DNA of 64,000 nucleotides from Bacteroidota bacterium (GTDB lineage: Bacteria > Bacteroidota > Bacteroidia > Bacteroidales > FEN-979): positions 62,001 through 126,000 of the forward strand of contig JAPLDF010000075.1 of assembly GCA_026391835.1 (NCBI GenBank), read 5' to 3'. The first letter of the stretch is position 1. Every line of letters begins with the position of its first letter. Below, in pieces: positions 26,952 to 36,084 of the stretch. Under the pieces are notes generated by a model. The model saw only the letters and a program-made list of their open reading frames with translations, was not told where the DNA came from and made no database searches. Position numbers and translations under genes: made by a program.

Positions 26952-27023
26952 GGTGAACGGGTGAATGGGTGAATGGGTGAGCGGGTAAACATTGTAAACG
27001 GGTAAACGGGTGAGCGGGTGAAC
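26952..27023. repeat. Tandem 8-bp array (GGTGAAYG variants)
   Basis: Units GGTGAACG, GGTGAATG, GGTGAATG, GGTGAGCG, a partial GGTAAAC, a short interruption, then GGTAAACG, GGTGAGCG, GGTGAACA. It lies upstream of the E1 gene, in its leader or promoter region. Confidence 0.85.
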
Positions 27024-27073
27024 ATGGCAACTGTTAATTGATAGACCTTTTACGTTTGATCACCCTGTTACCC

Positions 27074-27129
27074 TGTCACTTGTCACTTGTCACTTGTCAC
27101 TTGTCACTTGTCACTTGTCACTTGTCATT
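27074..27129. repeat. Tandem 7-bp array (TGTCACT x7 plus TGTCATT)
   Basis: Seven perfect TGTCACT units followed by TGTCATT, ending four bases before the rubrerythrin stop. It is the most regular array in the window. It fakes a small open frame (MSLVTCHLSLVTCH) that is not a gene. Confidence 0.95.
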
Positions 27130-27132
27130 TTC

Positions 27133-27711
27133 CTAATAATTCTCCTGCAGAACTTCAAAATACCCCAGCGGGTGATTGCATGCCGGGCAGTTCTGAAGTG
27201 CTTTTACGCCAAAATGGATGTATCCGCATTTGCGGCATACCCAATATGTTTTTTCATCCTTTTCAAATACCCTGTTTTTTTCAAGATTGTTTAAAAGTTT
27301 CAGGAAGCGTTTTTCATGATGTTCTTCGATGGTGGCGATCAGGTTGAAGGCCATGGCAATTTTTGGAAAACCCTCTTCAGTAGCCACTTTACCAAACTCC
27401 GGGTAAAGTTCTGACCACTCCTCATGCTCTCCGTCGGCGGATGCTTTCAGGTTTTCAGCAGTCGTGCCGATTAAGCCGGACGGATATGTTGCGGTGATTT
27501 CCAGAGGGCCTCCTTCAAGGAAACGAAAAAAAGTCTTTGCATGACTTTCTTCGTTCAGTGCGGTGTCGGCAAAAAAAGCGGCGATTTGCTCAAATCCTTC
27601 TTTTTTAGCCTGTTTGGAAAAAAAAGTGTAACGGTTTTTTGCCTGGGATTCCCCTGCAAATGCCTTCAACAGGTTTTTTTCCGTGCGGGTTCCTTTAATG
27701 CTCTGTTCCAT
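27133..27711 (-). CDS. rbr: Rubrerythrin
   Basis: 192 residues. The N-terminal ferritin-like di-iron domain has two EExxH-type sites (LNEESHAKTF near residue 53 and IEEHHEKRF near 127) and the early Glu in AFAGESQAKNRY; the C-terminal rubredoxin-like domain has CRKCGYIHFG and CPACNHPLGYFEV. It reduces hydrogen peroxide with electrons from rubredoxin in anaerobes. A rubredoxin gene lies upstream on the same strand. A TAACTTTG element at 27738-27745 suggests its own promoter. Confidence 0.95.
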   Translation of the reverse strand: MEQSIKGTRTEKNLLKAFAGESQAKNRYTFFSKQAKKEGFEQIAAFFADTALNEESHAKTFFRFLEGGPLEITATYPSGLIGTTAENLKASADGEHEEWSELYPEFGKVATEEGFPKIAMAFNLIATIEEHHEKRFLKLLNNLEKNRVFEKDEKTYWVCRKCGYIHFGVKALQNCPACNHPLGYFEVLQENY

Positions 27712-27737
27712 AGTTACTTCTTTTACAATTGGAGCAT

Positions 27738-27745
27738 CAAAGTTA
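27738..27745 (-). promoter_or_regulatory. -7 element (TAACTTTG) of rubrerythrin
   Basis: Minus-strand TAACTTTG ends 26 bases before the rubrerythrin ATG. No obvious -33 element. Confidence 0.5.
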
Positions 27746-27795
27746 ACGAATTTATCCGAAACCCCACCTTCAGCATCACCTGTTCCTGGTTCCTT

Positions 27796-27966
27796 CTACC
27801 TCATCATGATATAATCCTCCTTACCTACACCACAAACAGGACACACCCAATCGTCAGGAATATCTTCGAAAGGCGTTCCGGGTGCGATACCAGAATCAGG
27901 ATCGCCAGTCAGCGGATCATAAACATGGCCGCATACGGTGCATTTGTATTTGGGGAGGGGAGACAT
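27796..27966 (-). CDS. Rubredoxin
   Basis: 56 residues, starting [18 protein letters not shown] and ending [15 protein letters not shown]. Two CxxCG knuckles bind one iron; the [19 protein letters not shown] segment is the standard rubredoxin core. It is a likely electron donor for the rubrerythrin encoded just downstream on the same strand. Confidence 0.96.
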   Translation of the reverse strand: MSPLPKYKCTVCGHVYDPLTGDPDSGIAPGTPFEDIPDDWVCPVCGVGKEDYIMMR

Positions 27967-27995
27967 AGAACGGAGTTAATTAGTTAAATACGAAA

Positions 27996-28541
27996 TTATT
28001 TTTTTTCTATCCATGAGATGATCTTGTCGTCGAAAGGCTTATCGCCTGGAGAAGCAAAATCAACAACATGACCGTTCTCGTCGATCATAAATTTCTGGAA
28101 GTTCCATTTTACCGGGGCTTCAAGTACGCCGTTCTGGTCTTTGGAAGTAAGCCAGTTGTAGAGCGGGTCAATATCCTTGCCTTTCACTGAGATTTTTGCC
28201 ATCATTGGAAAGGTAACCTGGTACTTGATCGTACAAAATTCTTTGATCTCTTCGTTGGTTCCTGGTTCCTGGCCCATGAAATTGTTAGCGGGAAAACCGA
28301 TTATGACGAAATTCTTATCGCTGTATTTTTTATAGAGTTCCTCAAGCTGGGCATATTGCGGGGTGTAGCCGCATTTGGAAGCCACATTGACGATCAGTAC
28401 CTTTTTCCCTTTGAGGGTTGACAGGTCGAATGGCAGGCCGTCAATGGTGGTTGCTTTAAAATCATATAAGGTTTTGCTGTTCTGTGCGTTGGACAACATG
28501 GTCATGATGATGAAGGTTAAGACAAGGAGGGTTGATTTCAT
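27996..28541 (-). CDS. Glutathione peroxidase-family thiol peroxidase, exported
   Basis: 181 residues. Signal peptide 1-19 (ending SNAQ), then a thioredoxin fold with the peroxidatic Cys in NVASKCGYTPQY, Gln in NNFMGQEPG and Trp in VKWNFQKF. The active residue is Cys (TGC), not selenocysteine. Bacterial members usually work with thioredoxin rather than glutathione and reduce lipid or hydrogen peroxides. Export predicts a periplasmic role. It sits next to rubrerythrin and rubredoxin, forming a small peroxide-defence cluster, but has its own TATCTTTG element. Confidence 0.92.
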   Translation of the reverse strand: MKSTLLVLTFIIMTMLSNAQNSKTLYDFKATTIDGLPFDLSTLKGKKVLIVNVASKCGYTPQYAQLEELYKKYSDKNFVIIGFPANNFMGQEPGTNEEIKEFCTIKYQVTFPMMAKISVKGKDIDPLYNWLTSKDQNGVLEAPVKWNFQKFMIDENGHVVDFASPGDKPFDDKIISWIEKK

Positions 28542-28580
28542 ATTTTTTTGCGTGTTTGAACGGACTGTTTAAATGTGGTG

Positions 28581-28588
28581 CAAAGATA
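28581..28588 (-). promoter_or_regulatory. -7 element (TATCTTTG) of the glutathione peroxidase gene
   Basis: Minus-strand TATCTTTG lies 39 bases upstream of the ATG at 28541. -33 not clear. Confidence 0.5.
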
Positions 28589-28665
28589 GGGGATTTTTTT
28601 ATTTATTTGGAAGAATTCTAAATAAAATGCCCGTCAAGTGCAATCTTCGGTATAAACTTTGAGGT

Positions 28666-30237
28666 TCAATGCCTCACCACAAATTTCTGAGTATACGCTT
28701 TTTCCCTGAAAGCAATTTCCATCATGTAAATTCCTTCAGGCAGATAAGAAACCACGAGGCTATCCCTGAGAATCCGGGGGCTGGATGATTGAAACACCAT
28801 TTCCCCCAGAATGTTGTAAATGCTGATTCTTTGAAAGGCCAGACCTGCTTGTTTTATTTTAAAATGCAGCGTTTCATCAACCGGGTTCGGAAAAACAACG
28901 ATATCATCCTGGTTTAACGATTTGTTGTCAATGTCCCCGGTTACATCTATGCACCCGTTGAAAGTGGTCAGCAGTGCATTGGCAATAACAGGATGCAGTG
29001 AAGTCACGAGAGTTGCCGGCGTTGTGGTTGTAACTGAAACCGGGATAAAACTTAATGTACATGTGTCTGACAAATTCCCGGAAGGCTGCACGCAGTTATT
29101 GCTATTGCCATTGGCATCAGATTTGATAATCCCGACCTGGTACCCGAACTGTCCACTCATTTTAACACCATATATAGGGCCATTTCCTATCTCTACGAAC
29201 CCATGGTCAAGGGATTCGATCACATCAACTGCATTCAGCCGAAGTTCTCTCGTCCAGGATACGATTCCGGCGGAGTCAGTTTTCACAAGGTTCCCGAAGT
29301 AGCCTGATGTAACAAAGGCAAACCCGCCATCATGGCTGCGTTGCAGGGTTGGTGCCGGACTATTATCGGTGTAATACCCGATTGATCCTGCACCACAATA
29401 CCTGCTCCATGTTACATTCCCTGAGAAATCGGTTTTAACCAGGACTGCACAGGTTCCCGGAACATCCATAAAGCATACATAACCTGTCGCTGTGACGACA
29501 ACATCCAAACCATTTGAATAAGCATAAGGAGGAAAATCGAGTTTTTTTGACCAGGAAACGGCTCCTGCTGAAGTCAGTTTGATCAGGATCGCTGAGGCTG
29601 TTTCAGAACTGTTTTGCATGGTACCAATCAGGATATACCCACCATCGGAAGTCTGTTTCACGGCATAGCCCTTGTTTGCATAAGTCCCGCATGATAACAA
29701 CGCCGACCACCCCGGGTTTCCCAGCGAGTCAAGTTTAACAAGCGCAATTTTATAGTAAGGGGCGGTTACATCCTGGGCGCTGTATCCTGCAACCAGGAAT
29801 CCATTGTCGCTGGTCTGATACACCGTGTTGGCAAATTCCTGGAACCCTAAATTTATTGATCTGGACCAAACCGTATCTCCGTTTAGCCTGGCTTTCACGC
29901 AAAGCATGTTGTCCTGATCCATATTGCCAACCGCAACAAAACAGGAATCATGTGTGGAAATTATCCTTGAAAACCAGGTGGATGAAGTGCCAGCGAAACG
30001 CAGTTTTTTATCCCAGAGAATATTTCCAGCCGGATCGATTTTAAACACAAGTGCATCGTAAGACCTTGATCCGGCAACCAGGTAATTCGAGTCAGGGGTT
30101 TTTACCATGGCACAACCCTCAGCGGGATCGTACTCACCCCCGAAAACAGTTGTAAATGTTGGCTGCTGGGCAACCATCGTTGTGGTGAATTTGAAAAGAA
30201 CCAGGCTAAGCAGGAAAATCCGGGACTTTGCTTTCAT
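28666..30237 (-). CDS. Secreted T9SS cargo protein with DGG(Y/F) repeats
   Basis: 523 residues from MKAKSRIFLL; an ATG eight codons upstream is an alternative. Signal peptide ends near TMVAQQ. The body is a run of about seven propeller-like repeats of ~50 residues, each with a D(N/G)GF(L/I)..G block followed by KxDSxGNxxWS (DNGFLVAGYS, DGGYILIGTM, DGGFAFVTSG). The last ~75 residues are a type A T9SS sorting domain: VFPNPVDETLHFKI, ISIYNILGEMVF and LPEGIYMMEI. So it should cross the outer membrane by type IX secretion and be attached or released. Ligand unknown. Confidence 0.85.
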   Translation of the reverse strand: MKAKSRIFLLSLVLFKFTTTMVAQQPTFTTVFGGEYDPAEGCAMVKTPDSNYLVAGSRSYDALVFKIDPAGNILWDKKLRFAGTSSTWFSRIISTHDSCFVAVGNMDQDNMLCVKARLNGDTVWSRSINLGFQEFANTVYQTSDNGFLVAGYSAQDVTAPYYKIALVKLDSLGNPGWSALLSCGTYANKGYAVKQTSDGGYILIGTMQNSSETASAILIKLTSAGAVSWSKKLDFPPYAYSNGLDVVVTATGYVCFMDVPGTCAVLVKTDFSGNVTWSRYCGAGSIGYYTDNSPAPTLQRSHDGGFAFVTSGYFGNLVKTDSAGIVSWTRELRLNAVDVIESLDHGFVEIGNGPIYGVKMSGQFGYQVGIIKSDANGNSNNCVQPSGNLSDTCTLSFIPVSVTTTTPATLVTSLHPVIANALLTTFNGCIDVTGDIDNKSLNQDDIVVFPNPVDETLHFKIKQAGLAFQRISIYNILGEMVFQSSSPRILRDSLVVSYLPEGIYMMEIAFREKAYTQKFVVRH

Positions 30238-30312
30238 AATCAGGGCTTTTGACAACACCAATTAAGTATAATCTCCTTATCCTGTCAAAGTTAAAACAAT
30301 AAACCTACAAGG

Positions 30313-32253
30313 TTATTTTTTTTTCTTCTTTTTTTTGCCAGCCCATTCTTCACTCCCGGCAAAGGGATTGTCGCCTTTTGATTTTATCCAGGATTTGATT
30401 TCCTCGTCTTTATCTTCAGGAGACTCCTTTTTCTTTTTGGAATCAGCGGGGCTTTTTTTAAAGTCACCGGCACCCTTCTTGAAGTCACCGGCACCCTTTT
30501 TGAAATCGGGCGTGCCTTTGAATTTCCCTTTCTCCTTGAAAGACCTGCGTTCACCTGCATCGACCTTAGCCTCGCCTTTTGCAATACCAACAGATAGCGT
30601 GGCACCCTTGAATTCTGCTTCACTTAAGGATTGGGCGAGAAATTTGGCATATTCCGAATCGACTTCAAACACCCCGTCATTCTTTCCAAGGGTGATGTCT
30701 CCGATGCGGATTCTTTTCCCCGGGCTGTTGGCATTGATGAGTTCTATCAGGTTATTGGGATAAAGTCCGTCTCCCTTGCCGGCGTTGATTACCAGGCGGG
30801 TAAAATCGGTCACCTCTTTGCGGGAATCATTGCGGCCGCCTTTGTCGCGGAAAGACTCTTTGCCGCCCCTGTCCCTGAAAGATTCCTTGCCGGGTTTGTC
30901 GCGGAATGATTCACGTCCCTTTTCTTCAAACACATTGATATCCTTTGCATTCCGGTAATATTCAAGGAAACGGTTGAATTCAAGTGCAACGAATCGTTTG
31001 ATAACTTCCTCTTTTTCAAGCCATTCAAGTTTTTTGTAAATGGCCGGAAGGAATGGATCAATGTCGGAATTCTCAATCTCAACATTTTCCATCTTGTTGA
31101 TCAGGTTGAACAGCTGCTTCTCGCAAATTTCACGGCCTCCGGGAACTTTTGCAGCAATAAAGGATTTGTTGATCAGTTTCTCGATCTGCCTGATGAGATG
31201 TTTTTCCTTCAGGTTGATGATGGCGATGGATGTTCCTGCCTTCCCTGCACGCCCGGTGCGGCCGCTGCGATGGGTGTAAGCAGAAAGATCATCGGGCAGG
31301 GCATAATTGATGATATGGGTCAGGTCGTTCACATCAAGTCCGCGTGCCGCCACATCTGTTGCAACCAGCAACTGGACATGCCGTATTCTGAATTTCTGCA
31401 TCACACTGTCGCGCTGAACCTGCGACAGGTCGCCATGCAGTGCTTCCGCGTTGTAGCCATCTCCTATGAGCTTGTCGGCGATCTCCTGGGTGTCGATGCG
31501 GGTGCGGCAAAAAACGATGCCGTATATGGAAGGATAAAAGTCGACAATGCGCTTCAGCGCGGTATATTTATCTTTGGCATGAACAGTATAATAAACATGC
31601 TTGATATTCTCAGCGCCTGAATTGCGGTTGCCGATGGTGATTTCAACCGGCTTGTTCATGTATTTTTTGGCGATCACCGCAACCTCTTTGGGCATGGTTG
31701 CGGAAAACAGGAGTGTACTCCGGTTTTCGGGCACCTCGGCCAGGATATCGTTGATGCTGTCGAGAAAGCCCATGTTGAGCATTTCATCGGCCTCATCCAA
31801 TACCACAGACTGAACGTCACGTAATTTGATCGCTTTCCGGTGCATGAGGTCAATCAGCCGCCCCGGGGTTGCTACGACGATTTGTACGCCTCTTTTCAAT
31901 GCTTTGATCTGAACGTCATAGCTGCTCCCTCCGTATACCGGCAGGACATGGAGATTGTCAATGTATTTTGCATAATCATTCAGGTCGCCGGCAATCTGAA
32001 CGCAGAGTTCACGTGTCGGGCAAAGAATGAGTGCCTGCGGAAGAGAATTTCCGGTGTCGATTTGCTGGATGAGAGGCAGTCCGTAGGCTGCCGTTTTTCC
32101 TGTACCTGTCTGGGCAAGTGCAACGATGTCAGTCTTTTCACCTAAAAGGAGCGGGATGACCTTTTCCTGAACAGGCATTGGGACTTCAAAACCAAGGTCC
32201 ACGAGGGCCAGCACAATCTCTTTGCTGATACCCAATTCTTCAAATGTCATCAT
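30313..32253 (-). CDS. DEAD-box RNA helicase, DeaD/CsdA-like
   Basis: 646 residues. Helicase motifs: AQTGTGKTAAYGLP (I), PTRELCVQI (Ia), TPGR, DEAD with VVLDEADEML (II), SAT (III) and HRSGRTGRAG (VI). A DbpA-type RNA-binding domain follows near residues 485-560 (LVINAGKGDGLYPNNLIELIN, IRIGDITLGKNDGVFEV). Between and after lie basic low-complexity segments with ESFRDKGGK-type repeats (about 445-480) and DFKKGAG repeats before a poly-Lys end. Likely acts in ribosome assembly or mRNA remodelling, often cold-induced. A -7 element 160 bases upstream implies a long leader. Confidence 0.92.
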   Translation of the reverse strand: MMTFEELGISKEIVLALVDLGFEVPMPVQEKVIPLLLGEKTDIVALAQTGTGKTAAYGLPLIQQIDTGNSLPQALILCPTRELCVQIAGDLNDYAKYIDNLHVLPVYGGSSYDVQIKALKRGVQIVVATPGRLIDLMHRKAIKLRDVQSVVLDEADEMLNMGFLDSINDILAEVPENRSTLLFSATMPKEVAVIAKKYMNKPVEITIGNRNSGAENIKHVYYTVHAKDKYTALKRIVDFYPSIYGIVFCRTRIDTQEIADKLIGDGYNAEALHGDLSQVQRDSVMQKFRIRHVQLLVATDVAARGLDVNDLTHIINYALPDDLSAYTHRSGRTGRAGKAGTSIAIINLKEKHLIRQIEKLINKSFIAAKVPGGREICEKQLFNLINKMENVEIENSDIDPFLPAIYKKLEWLEKEEVIKRFVALEFNRFLEYYRNAKDINVFEEKGRESFRDKPGKESFRDRGGKESFRDKGGRNDSRKEVTDFTRLVINAGKGDGLYPNNLIELINANSPGKRIRIGDITLGKNDGVFEVDSEYAKFLAQSLSEAEFKGATLSVGIAKGEAKVDAGERRSFKEKGKFKGTPDFKKGAGDFKKGAGDFKKSPADSKKKKESPEDKDEEIKSWIKSKGDNPFAGSEEWAGKKKKKKK

Positions 32254-32325
32254 GTAATTTTTTTATTGTGTGCTTTCGGGATTTCCGGGATATGCTCAAA
32301 CCAGGGGAAACCTGATGGTAGGACG

Positions 32326-32338
32326 GTGCCATTGGCAC
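32326..32338 (-). promoter_or_regulatory. Short hairpin in the helicase 5' leader
   Basis: GTGCCA-T-TGGCAC, a 13-base near-palindrome inside the predicted ~150-base leader of the DEAD-box helicase gene. Possibly a structured part of the leader; low confidence. Confidence 0.3.
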
Positions 32339-32412
32339 AACGCCTGTTGAATGTGCGGGCGGGAATACGTAAATCAGAACTATCTGACCTCAAACACTGA
32401 TTATTAGGCGGC

Positions 32413-32420
32413 AAAGATAC
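32413..32420 (-). promoter_or_regulatory. -7 element (TATCTTTG) of the DEAD-box helicase gene
   Basis: Minus-strand TATCTTTG, 159 bases before ATG 32253. If used, the transcript carries an untranslated leader of about 150 bases, unlike other genes here (15-60 bases). Confidence 0.45.
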
Positions 32421-32521
32421 GATTTTATTTCGGATTTCGTCATTTGCAGTTTGTCATTCCTGTTGTTAGCAATTTTCCGGCAATTTGTAAATACTGTTGT
32501 TCAATATCCCCATTTCAGGGT

Positions 32522-33721
32522 TTAACCTTTTATTCCCAGTACGGCCAGTCCCCCTTCTGCTGTCTCCCTGTATATCCTCGGCAGATCATGCCCGGTCTGC
32601 TTCATGGCCTGGATAACCCTGTCGAAGCTTACGAGGTGGTTCCCGTCGGATAAAAGCGCGTACATATTCGCGTCGAGTGCGCGGGCGGCACCAAAGGCAT
32701 TGCGTTCGATGCAGGGAACCTGGACGAGCCCGAACAGCGGGTCGCAGGTTAACCCGAGAAAATGCTCCATTGCAATGGATGCTGCATATTCAACCTGCCC
32801 CGGTGTTCCGCCGAACATCTGTTCGGCTGCTGCCGCAGCCATCGAACTTGCGCTGCCGATTTCTCCCTGGCAACCTACTTCGGCGCCCGATATGGATGCA
32901 TTGGTTTTGATCAGGTTGCCGATAAGGCCTGCAGTGGCCAACCCGCGTAAAATCTTTTTCTCATTAAAATCGTACTGTGTTTTCAGAAGATAGAGGACTG
33001 ACGGCATCACCCCGCAGGAGCCACAGGTAGGGGCCGTGACAATTTTCCCGCCGGCAGCATTTTCTTCAGAAACGGCCAGGGCAAATGCAAATGTAAACGC
33101 ACGGCGGGCCAGTGTTCCTTTGAAACTGCGCGCTTTGGTGTAATAGGATGAAGCTTTCCTGGGCAGGTTTAACCGCCCGGGCAATACCCCCTCGGCCTCT
33201 ATACCACGTTCAACAGCATCCTGCATCACCTTCCATACTTCGGCAAGATGGTCCCAGATTGCAGGTGTTTCATGCATTTCAACGAATTCCCACATGGTGC
33301 GGCCATTTTCCCGGCACCATGCAAGGATTTCATCCATGGTGGTAAGTTTGTAAATATTCGCCGTAGGATCCCTTTTACCGGTGTCGCTGATGTCGCCTCC
33401 CCCGATGCTGTAGGTAATCCATTCGTCCCTGGCATTGCCGGCTTTATCCAGTGCTTCAAACTTCAACCCATTTGGATGGGCTGGCAAAAATTGATCCGGG
33501 TACCACAGGATCTCCGTGGAATACGGAGCCAGTGCATCTGTGATGGCCTGGTCCGTCATGTGCCCTTTGCCTGTTGCGGCAAGGCTTCCATAGAGCGTGA
33601 TCCTGAATTTTTTTATCCCGGGATTGCGTGACAGGAAGATTGATGCCGCCTTACTGGGGCCCATGGTGTGACTGCTTGAAGGACCATAGCCGATCTTGAA
33701 TATTTCTTTGATTGATTCCAT
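32522..33721 (-). CDS. sdaA: L-serine ammonia-lyase, iron-sulfur type
   Basis: 399 residues, single chain with the beta domain first (IGYGPSSSHTMGPSKAA, residues ~12-28) and alpha domain second. Cluster cysteines appear in TAPTCGSCGVMPSVL and later near GLTCDPLFGLVQVPCIERN. It converts L-serine to pyruvate and ammonia with an oxygen-labile [4Fe-4S] cluster, fitting an anaerobe. ATG at 33721 gives the typical start MESIKEIFKIGYGPSSSHT. No clear promoter element was found in the 238-base gap to gapA. Confidence 0.95.
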   Translation of the reverse strand: MESIKEIFKIGYGPSSSHTMGPSKAASIFLSRNPGIKKFRITLYGSLAATGKGHMTDQAITDALAPYSTEILWYPDQFLPAHPNGLKFEALDKAGNARDEWITYSIGGGDISDTGKRDPTANIYKLTTMDEILAWCRENGRTMWEFVEMHETPAIWDHLAEVWKVMQDAVERGIEAEGVLPGRLNLPRKASSYYTKARSFKGTLARRAFTFAFALAVSEENAAGGKIVTAPTCGSCGVMPSVLYLLKTQYDFNEKKILRGLATAGLIGNLIKTNASISGAEVGCQGEIGSASSMAAAAAEQMFGGTPGQVEYAASIAMEHFLGLTCDPLFGLVQVPCIERNAFGAARALDANMYALLSDGNHLVSFDRVIQAMKQTGHDLPRIYRETAEGGLAVLGIKG

Positions 33722-33908
33722 GAATTGCTGTTTTACACCGCATTAGTCACAATAGGACACAATAGAAACAGACTGTAGTAATCCAGAATTCAGGGTGATT
33801 GTCCGGTAATTGCAGGAAGCTAAATTGCATTGGAGCCCTGTTGTGCCTGTTCCTGGTTTATTCAAGTCAAATTTATGAAACAATATGAATCAAATTACCG
33901 GATAAAAA

Positions 33909-33935
33909 AAAAGCCGTCAGGTATAAGACGGCTTT
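33909..33935 (-). terminator. Intrinsic terminator after gapA
   Basis: On the minus strand AAAGCCGTC, an 8-base loop, GACGGCTTT, then a run of T. It lies 25 bases after the gapA stop. Confidence 0.88.
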
Positions 33936-33959
33936 AAATAAAAATAAACGATAAAATGC

Positions 33960-35072
<1,113 letters not shown>

Positions 35073-35105
35073 CTATAGTTTTATCATCAGCATCAATCTG
35101 TTGAT

Positions 35106-35909
35106 ATGTTTAAAATTTATGCCGTTTCAGATGGTACAGGACGCACTGCAAGCCAGGCTTTGCAGGCAGTCCTCACCCAGTTTAAAAATCGTGAAGTTGA
35201 GATTATTTTAAAACCGGAGGTTAGATCCGAGGCACAGGTTGAAGAAATCGTAACAGAAGTTGCGTTACACAGGGGTTTTATTGTCCATACACTTGTTTCC
35301 GAGGGACTTCGGGAAAACATTCTAAGAATCTGCCGGATTCACAATGTCGATGCAATCGACCTCATCGGCCCACTTTTACTAAGGCTTACACAATTCCTGG
35401 ATGCATCACCGCAGGGAGAACCCGGGCTTTTTTTTACGAACAACAAAGAGTATTTCAAACGGATAGATTCAATGCAGTTTGCGTTTAATCATGATGACGG
35501 GCTGCGTGACAACGAGTATCATAAGGCTGAGATCGTACTGGTCGGGGTTTCACGGACATTTAAAACCCCGCTGAGCATATTCCTTGCATACAAGGGTTGG
35601 TTTGTGGCCAATTACCCGGTCGTGATTGGTGCGGAACTCCCGGAATCACTGTCAAAAATGCCTTATGGCAGTGTTTTTGGGCTCACAACCCAGGCCCATG
35701 AACTTTCGTTGTTGCGACGCGCCCGTCAGGAATATCTGGGCGGTGCTGCTGAAGATTATGCCACAGTCGACCTGGCGCGAAAGGAACTAAATTATGCCCA
35801 ACGCATCTTTAACCGTTTTGAATGGCCTGTAATCCAGGTCACCAATAAGCCGATAGAGGAGATTGCCTCTGAAATTCTCGCTGTCAAACGCAGGATCGAC
35901 CGGGAATGA
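35106..35909 (+). CDS. ppsR: PEP synthase/PPDK regulatory protein (DUF299)
   Basis: 267 residues. It starts MFKIYAVSDGTGRTASQALQAVL and carries a P-loop-like GVSRTFKTPLSIFLAYKG near residue 150, the hallmark of the DUF299 family of bifunctional ADP-dependent kinases/Pi-dependent phosphatases that switch off or on phosphoenolpyruvate synthase or pyruvate phosphate dikinase. The partner enzyme is not in the window, so whether it targets PpsA or PpdK is unknown. Divergent from gapA, which fits control of the PEP/pyruvate step. Confidence 0.92.
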   Translation: MFKIYAVSDGTGRTASQALQAVLTQFKNREVEIILKPEVRSEAQVEEIVTEVALHRGFIVHTLVSEGLRENILRICRIHNVDAIDLIGPLLLRLTQFLDASPQGEPGLFFTNNKEYFKRIDSMQFAFNHDDGLRDNEYHKAEIVLVGVSRTFKTPLSIFLAYKGWFVANYPVVIGAELPESLSKMPYGSVFGLTTQAHELSLLRRARQEYLGGAAEDYATVDLARKELNYAQRIFNRFEWPVIQVTNKPIEEIASEILAVKRRIDRE

Positions 35910-35912
35910 TGA

Positions 35913-36030
35913 GATTTACGATTTACGATTTTTGATTTAAAGACATTTCGTGCCTGGCGAGCATTTTAAAATCAAATACAGAAGGATGAGTTTAACTAAA
36001 TCGTAAATCTAAAATCGTAAATCGTAAATC
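35913..36030. repeat. 27-bp inverted repeat of GATTTAC heptamers flanking 64 bp
   Basis: Left arm 35913-35939: GATTTAC, GATTTAC, GATTTTT, GATTTA. Right arm 36004-36030 is its reverse complement with one mismatch out of 27. Between them lie 64 bp without coding features. The pair fills the ppsR-pyrG gap. The same GATTTAC unit recurs at 45243-45263. Confidence 0.9.
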
Positions 36031-36046
36031 ATAAATATTATTGGCG

Positions 36047-36054
36047 TAATTTTG
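36047..36054 (+). promoter_or_regulatory. -7 element (TAATTTTG) of pyrG
   Basis: TAATTTTG 30 bases before ATG 36085, directly downstream of the GATTTAC inverted repeat. Its position supports ATG 36085 over the in-frame ATG 36052, which overlaps the element. Confidence 0.5.
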
Positions 36055-36084
36055 TGCGGGTTCCGAACTTCAACCAAAAACTTA

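Noticed and set aside
27074..27129. Possible CRISPR array from repeated TGTCACT and GGTGAAYG units
   Set aside because: Units are 7-8 bp, contiguous and without spacers; no cas genes are in the window.
27087..27347. Open frame on the plus strand starting MSLVTCHLSLVTCH
   Set aside because: Its N-terminus is the translated tandem array and the rest is antisense to rubrerythrin.
27996..28541. Possible selenoprotein glutathione peroxidase
   Set aside because: The active codon is TGC (Cys) and no in-frame TGA is present.
35913..36030. Insertion sequence or MITE with terminal inverted repeats
   Set aside because: No transposase and no target-site duplication seen; arms are simple heptamer arrays. 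Kept as a repeat, not a mobile element.
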